A stretch of 48,580 nt of DNA from Bacteroidota bacterium. Lineage in GTDB: Bacteria; Bacteroidota; Bacteroidia; Bacteroidales; F082. The notes below the pieces were generated by a model. It was not told the DNA's origin, ran no database searches, and saw only the letters and a program-made list of their open reading frames with translations. Position 1 is the first letter of the stretch. The number at the start of each line of letters is the position of its first letter. The translations under genes and the position numbers were made by a program. Below, in pieces: positions 44,982 to 48,580 of the stretch. The stretch spans positions 1 to 48,580 of the forward strand of contig QIKE01000065.1 of assembly GCA_003232915.1 (NCBI GenBank), written 5' to 3'.

Positions 44982-45073
44982 TATTTTTGAAATTTCTAAT
45001 CCGGATACGTCAAAGTCGAAGCCAACAAAGCTTTGATAAGAATTTATTTTAGTAAATTATTAGTTCCCAAAGC
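44982..45073 (+). repeat. Promoter-bearing hairpin repeat, copy R3
   Basis: TATTTTTG at 44982-44989; 48 bp on comes GCTTTG (45030-45035), pairing with CAAAGC (45068-45073). The loop AAGAATTTATTTTAGTAAAT resembles R1 and R2. The downstream AAACGTAACTATGAAATTGG matches the region after R2. Confidence 0.6.
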
Positions 45074-45491
45074 AAACGTAACTATGAAATTGGCATTTCA
45101 TAAAAAGTGCTAACTTTCGTGCTCATCCATAGCCGTAATCTGTGCCAAACGTTGAGCTAAACCAAACCCACGCAGCTCTTACTACTTAGTGTTTATTGAA
45201 GTAATATTTTCGGGCATAATACACATTTATTTGTCTGGCAAAAAACATGAAAGAAAATTTAAAAAATTCTCATAAACCTTAAACAGATTATTTTTACGGG
45301 AAATATCAACGATAACGAAAAAGTGTAGCATATTGTCGGTGAAAAACGAGTTCATCAGATTTTTTTTTATCTTCGTCAAGTGATTTACGATAAGCATGTC
45401 TGAAAAAAAATGTAGGCTGTTTCGAGAGTAGTTTTAACATAGCTTTGGCTGTTACAATTTGTTATCATAAAAAATATCAACCGATTAGGAT
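45074..45491. other. Rest of the spacer upstream of recF
   Basis: No gene recognised. A 22-codon protein-like minus-strand stretch (ELRGFGLAQRLAQITAMDEH, near 45117-45178) is bounded by stops on both sides and is too short to call. Confidence 0.35.
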
Positions 45492-46607
45492 ATGTATCTT
45501 CAGCATTTGACATTAAATAATTTTAAAAATCATTGTGAAGCTGGACTTGATTTTAGTGAAAAAATCAACTGTTTCGTAGGCGATAACGGCACAGGTAAAA
45601 CAAATGTGCTTGATGCCATATATTACTTATCGTTTTGCAAAAGTTATTTTAACCCTTCGGATATGCAAAATGTTAAACACAATAGCGATTTTTTTGCTAT
45701 TCATGGGTTTTATCAAAATCAGGAAGGTTCGGAGGATAAGGTGAGTTGCATTCAAAAATATAATTGTAAAAAACAATTTCGATTTAATAAAAAAGATTAC
45801 AATCGTTTGGCCGACCATATCGGCAAAATTCCTTTGGTTATGGTGTCCCCTTACGATCGCGACCTGATAAATGAAGGAAGCGAGGTGCGTCGTAAATATA
45901 TCGACGGAGTGATTTCGCAATTCGATAAATTTTATCTGAACGATTTGCTCGAATACAATCGAGCTTTACTACAACGAAACCGGCTGCTAAAACAATTTAA
46001 CGAAAACAGATATTTCGATGAAATTTCGCTCGTTGTTTGGGACGAAATTTTAATTAATAGAGGTAATAAACTGTACGACAAGCGAAAAGACTTTTTGTTG
46101 GATTTTAATCCTTTGTTTGAAGAATATTACCGCTTTCTTTCGGGTGGAACCGAAACGGTTGAAATTGTGTATGAATCGCAACTTCACAACGAGGCCTTTG
46201 ATAATCTTCTGCAGCAATCACGCAACAAAGACCGGATGGTACGTTACTCAACCAAAGGAATTCACAAAGACGACCTAAGTTTTACGATCGAAGGTTACCC
46301 CGTTAAAAAATTTGGCTCGCAAGGACAGCAAAAGTCTTTTGTCATCGCCATTAAATTAGCACAGTTTGAATATACACGTCGCAAAAAAGACTTTAAACCA
46401 ATACTGTTGTTCGACGATATTTTTGATAAACTCGACAGAAAAAGGGTTTTGCAGATTGTAGAATTGGTGAGTTCCGAAAATTTTGGACAAATTTTTATTA
46501 CCGATACCCAAGAAGAACGTATCAGTGCTATGTTTACCGCTAACCCCATTGAGCACAAAATATTCAGGGTGGCGAATGGAACTATTGAAGAAAATAACAA
46601 AAAATGA
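45492..46607 (+). CDS. recF: DNA replication and repair protein RecF
   Basis: 371 residues, normal RecF length. SMC-like ATPase that guides RecOR to gap junctions. The Walker A is GDNGTGKTN near residues 31-39, the family signature is FGSQGQQKSFVIAI near 280, and Walker B is ILLFDDIFDKLD near 305. LTLNNFKNHCEAGLDFSEKI and LVMVSPYDRDLINEGSEVRR are typical. It overlaps the following DUF721 gene by 4 bp (ATGA), pointing to translational coupling. Confidence 0.96.
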   Translation: MYLQHLTLNNFKNHCEAGLDFSEKINCFVGDNGTGKTNVLDAIYYLSFCKSYFNPSDMQNVKHNSDFFAIHGFYQNQEGSEDKVSCIQKYNCKKQFRFNKKDYNRLADHIGKIPLVMVSPYDRDLINEGSEVRRKYIDGVISQFDKFYLNDLLEYNRALLQRNRLLKQFNENRYFDEISLVVWDEILINRGNKLYDKRKDFLLDFNPLFEEYYRFLSGGTETVEIVYESQLHNEAFDNLLQQSRNKDRMVRYSTKGIHKDDLSFTIEGYPVKKFGSQGQQKSFVIAIKLAQFEYTRRKKDFKPILLFDDIFDKLDRKRVLQIVELVSSENFGQIFITDTQEERISAMFTANPIEHKIFRVANGTIEENNKK

Positions 46608-46894
46608 AGCGGAAAAACGATTATACTTTAAAAGAAGTTATAGAGCAACTTGTTAACGCCTACGGTATGAACAAAAAACTCGACGAAGCGCAACTTATTT
46701 CTTCGTGGAAAACGGTGGTCGGTGGAATTTTTAACAAACATACACAAAATCTTGTAGTGAAAAATCGTATCCTTTATGTAAATCTTGATTCATCGGTGAT
46801 TCGTAGCGAACTGATGATGGCACGCTCGAAACTAGTAAAAATGCTGAACGAGGCTACAGGGAAAAATGTTATCGACGATATTGTATTTCGTTAA
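46604..46894 (+). CDS. DUF721 / DciA-like protein
   Basis: 96 residues. LKEVIEQLVNAYGMNKKLDE, SWKTVVGGIFNKHTQNLVVK and LYVNLDSSVIRSELMMARSK match the DUF721 family, whose DciA members load the replicative helicase in bacteria without DnaC. The ATG overlaps the recF stop. Pairing with recF fits a role in replication or repair; the helicase-loading role is inferred from family. Confidence 0.85.
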   Translation: MKRKNDYTLKEVIEQLVNAYGMNKKLDEAQLISSWKTVVGGIFNKHTQNLVVKNRILYVNLDSSVIRSELMMARSKLVKMLNEATGKNVIDDIVFR

Positions 46895-46924
46895 ATCTCA
46901 AAACCTAAAAAATAAAACTGAATA

Positions 46925-47248
46925 ATGATTGATAAATTAGTCTTTAAAAAATAATTGTTGATCATTTGTTTAGAATAACAACAAAGTCTTGTTGTATAAT
47001 TAGAACAGGAAATTAATGAGGCACAACAAAATACCAACGATTACGGATTACCTAAAGATCGTTACCATTCGTTTCGTGCCGAGTTGATGCGACAACGTGA
47101 TATGTTCGCACGGCAACTTGCCAAAGCCATTCAAGTGTTGGCAATCTTGATGAAAGTACCACTCGACAAAGAACTTAAAAAAGTGGAATTAAGCGCAATA
47201 ATCATCACCGATAAAGCTGTTTGTTGTTGCGTGTCTATGAAAAATTAA
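46925..47248 (+). pseudogene. Decayed conserved small gene (YGLPKDRYHSFR family)
   Basis: One continuous frame from ATG 46925 to TAA 47246 is interrupted by TAA at 46952, 46976 and 46997. Read through, it gives MIDKLVFKK-x-LLIICLE-x-QQSLVV-x-LEQEINEAQQ, then DYGLPKDRYHSFRAELMRQR, DMFARQLAKAIQVL and a truncated end. The pattern matches a conserved Bacteroidota family of small cytoplasmic proteins, often mislabelled 3-oxoacyl-ACP synthase and perhaps GreA-related, with coiled-coil N-terminus. Each stop is one base from a Lys, Glu or Gln codon expected there. The C-terminal domain is lost. It follows the recF-DUF721 pair by 30 bp. Confidence 0.7.
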
Positions 47249-47946
47249 CTACTAAGTAAATGAATTTTTTGCTATTTTGCCTGCTGTGCCACTGCATTAG
47301 GTACTTATGATAAACGAGCAGGAGACACAACCTCATTTTCAATGATAACAATTTTCTTTTAAAAAAAGTCTAAAAAAAAAATCAGAACTATTTAAGCATA
47401 TCCAATTTATGAAAGTTTTAAAATTCGACACATTGTATTATAAAACCAGAAAATAATGAGGCAAACTTGCTATACTTTAAACGCATTATATATTTTTAAT
47501 AGGGTATCTGATCTTCTCCCGTTAAATACGTAAACAAGTATATATCAAAATATTAAAAAACATACTATATTTTTATAATTCGCTGATTAACGAAACTACG
47601 GGTCATGATCGGATACCCCCGTTATTTTTATTTTCGGTAAACAACAAGCCCTCTACTTTTATTCCAACCTGAAAAACTACGTCATTTGGGCGAAGTAATG
47701 TTCTTTGGCTATGCCATTTTGTTTGTTGAGACAAATTGAAATCTGAATATCAATTAGCGAATCACGAATTAAGAGGAAAATAAAAACTTCAGGATTCTAA
47801 TATCGCTAATTTTTGTTCGATATTCTAAAAAAAAATAGAAAATGTTAAAAAGCCCCCTATAGGAACAACTCAAAGCCACATTTAAAGAAGGTAGATTAAT
47901 TATTTTGCACTTTTTTATTTATCAATAATAAATTTGGCCTAACAAT
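47249..47946. other. Long spacer before the hydrolase gene
   Basis: No gene recognised. It contains repeat copy C at 47855-47895. AT-rich with only short broken frames. Confidence 0.4.
47855..47895 (-). repeat. Dispersed tail repeat, copy C
   Basis: The plus strand contains AGGAACAACTCAAAGCCACA followed by TTTAAAGAAGGTAGA. It is the most diverged of the three copies and lies 50-90 bp past the 3' end of the hydrolase gene on the minus strand. Confidence 0.45.
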
Positions 47947-48558
47947 TTATTTCACATTGAATTCCAATAACTTCATATCTTCAATAAACACTTCAAAAAA
48001 GTCGTTAATCTCAATAGGGCCAACGCCTGCAGGTGTTCCGGTGAAAATAAGATCTCCGGTTTTTAGCGAAACAAAACGAGAAACATAAGAAATGATGTGG
48101 TCGAAATCTAACATCATATCGCCGGTATTTCCATTTTGCCGTAATTCGCCGTTAATTTTCAGCGAAAAATGGATATTGCTTAAATCCGCAAAAGTTGATT
48201 TGGGTAAAAAATATCCTACCGGCGCTGACTGATCGAAAGCTTTAGCAATTTCCCAAGGAAGTCCTTTTTTCTTTTGTTCTACCTGAATATCTCGTGCCGT
48301 AAAATCAATGCCAACGCTTATTTCATCGTAATATTTATGAGCAAATTTTCTTTCGATATGTCGCCCGTTGTGATTTATTTTTAGTACTATTTCAGTTTCA
48401 TAATGCACGTTATTGGAAAATTCGGGATAAAAAAACGGATTGTTTATTTGCAATAGAGCTGTTTCAGGCTTCATAAAAAATACCGGCTTTTCTGGTATGG
48501 TGTTGTGCAACTCTTTAATATGATCAATATAATTACGGCCGATACAAATAATTTTCAT
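47947..48558 (-). CDS. Fumarylacetoacetate hydrolase family protein
   Basis: 203 residues, matching the short single-domain FAH family that includes oxaloacetate decarboxylases and acylpyruvate hydrolases. IICIGRNYIDHIKELHNTIP opens the protein, EKPVFFMKPETALLQ follows, and the metal-binding Glu pair is in HYETEIVLKI (about residues 53-55), with Asp in GIDFTARDIQ. LDFDHIISYVSRFVSLKTGD and IFTGTPAGVGPI are conserved. It probably cleaves or decarboxylates a small diketo acid in the cytoplasm. The start is the ATG at 48558; its promoter lies beyond or at the window edge. Confidence 0.9.
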   Translation of the reverse strand: MKIICIGRNYIDHIKELHNTIPEKPVFFMKPETALLQINNPFFYPEFSNNVHYETEIVLKINHNGRHIERKFAHKYYDEISVGIDFTARDIQVEQKKKGLPWEIAKAFDQSAPVGYFLPKSTFADLSNIHFSLKINGELRQNGNTGDMMLDFDHIISYVSRFVSLKTGDLIFTGTPAGVGPIEINDFFEVFIEDMKLLEFNVK

Positions 48559-48580
48559 GCGTTTATAATTTTATATATTA

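Noticed and set aside
45117-45178. Protein-like 22-codon minus-strand stretch upstream of recF
   Set aside because: It is closed by stops on both sides and too short to assign. It could be a remnant but could equally be chance.
46925-47248. Reassigned TAA codon as an explanation for the interrupted frame
   Set aside because: Intact genes throughout the window end in TAA and have no internal TAA, so the standard code applies and gene decay is the simpler reading.
1-48580. CRISPR array, tRNA or rRNA genes, tmRNA, prophage, defence islands
   Set aside because: I looked for regularly spaced repeats, tRNA arm signatures and phage or defence families on both strands and found none.

Overview
The window looks like a chromosomal stretch of a Bacteroidota bacterium, most likely Bacteroidales-like. 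Evidence seen in the sequence: AT-rich DNA, recurrent TAnnTTTG -7 promoter boxes, almost no Shine-Dalgarno sequences, two components of the type IX secretion system (porZ, porQ), a secreted peptidase with a type IX sorting tail, and families typical of the phylum (DUF4831, head-GIN, HMA-AraC regulator, LuxC-like acyl-CoA reductase). I cannot name a genus.

Layout. 1-460: right part of a dead IS3-family element, with a perfect 24-bp hairpin and a possible right end. 931-6088: cupin, secreted M1 peptidase and porZ, all on the minus strand. 6169-7600: divergent promoters, an HMA-AraC regulator, a decayed transposase tail and a SAM-I riboswitch. 7588-12269: metH and metF, an apparent methionine operon under that riboswitch. 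12726-19895: a RelA/SpoT homologue whose synthetase motifs look eroded, an M13 peptidase, dnaN and a DUF4831 gene. 20059-25382: MORN-repeat protein, recR (TTG start), hypA, an aminotransferase, DUF1573, acyl-CoA reductase and ribosomal protein L31 type B. 26178-35164: acyl-CoA ligase, doxX (flanked by two copies of a hairpin repeat), Xaa-Pro aminopeptidase, smpB, truA and a GH31 glucosidase. 35541-38073: a compact quinol:cytochrome c reductase made of a Rieske protein and a cytochrome b fused to two c-type haem domains. 39018-42220: thrS-infC-rpmI-rplT, with infC apparently starting at AUA behind a strong Shine-Dalgarno. 42991-46894: head-GIN lipoprotein, porQ, recF and a DUF721/DciA-like gene. 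46925-47248: a pseudogene with three in-frame stops. 47947-48558: a fumarylacetoacetate hydrolase family enzyme.

How it fits together. Most genes are housekeeping: replication and repair (dnaN, recF, DciA-like, recR), translation (thrS, infC, L35, L20, L31, smpB, truA), one-carbon and methionine metabolism, stringent response, respiration, and protein secretion with secreted peptidases. Spacers are often 300-1000 bp long and hold decayed genes and short dispersed repeats.

No CRISPR array, rRNA, tRNA, prophage or recognisable defence system was seen. The least explained items are a roughly 95-bp repeat family carrying a promoter-like box and a covarying stem (28118, 28961, 44982), the infC AUA start, and the cytochrome b-c fusion with a PEWN instead of PEWY motif.
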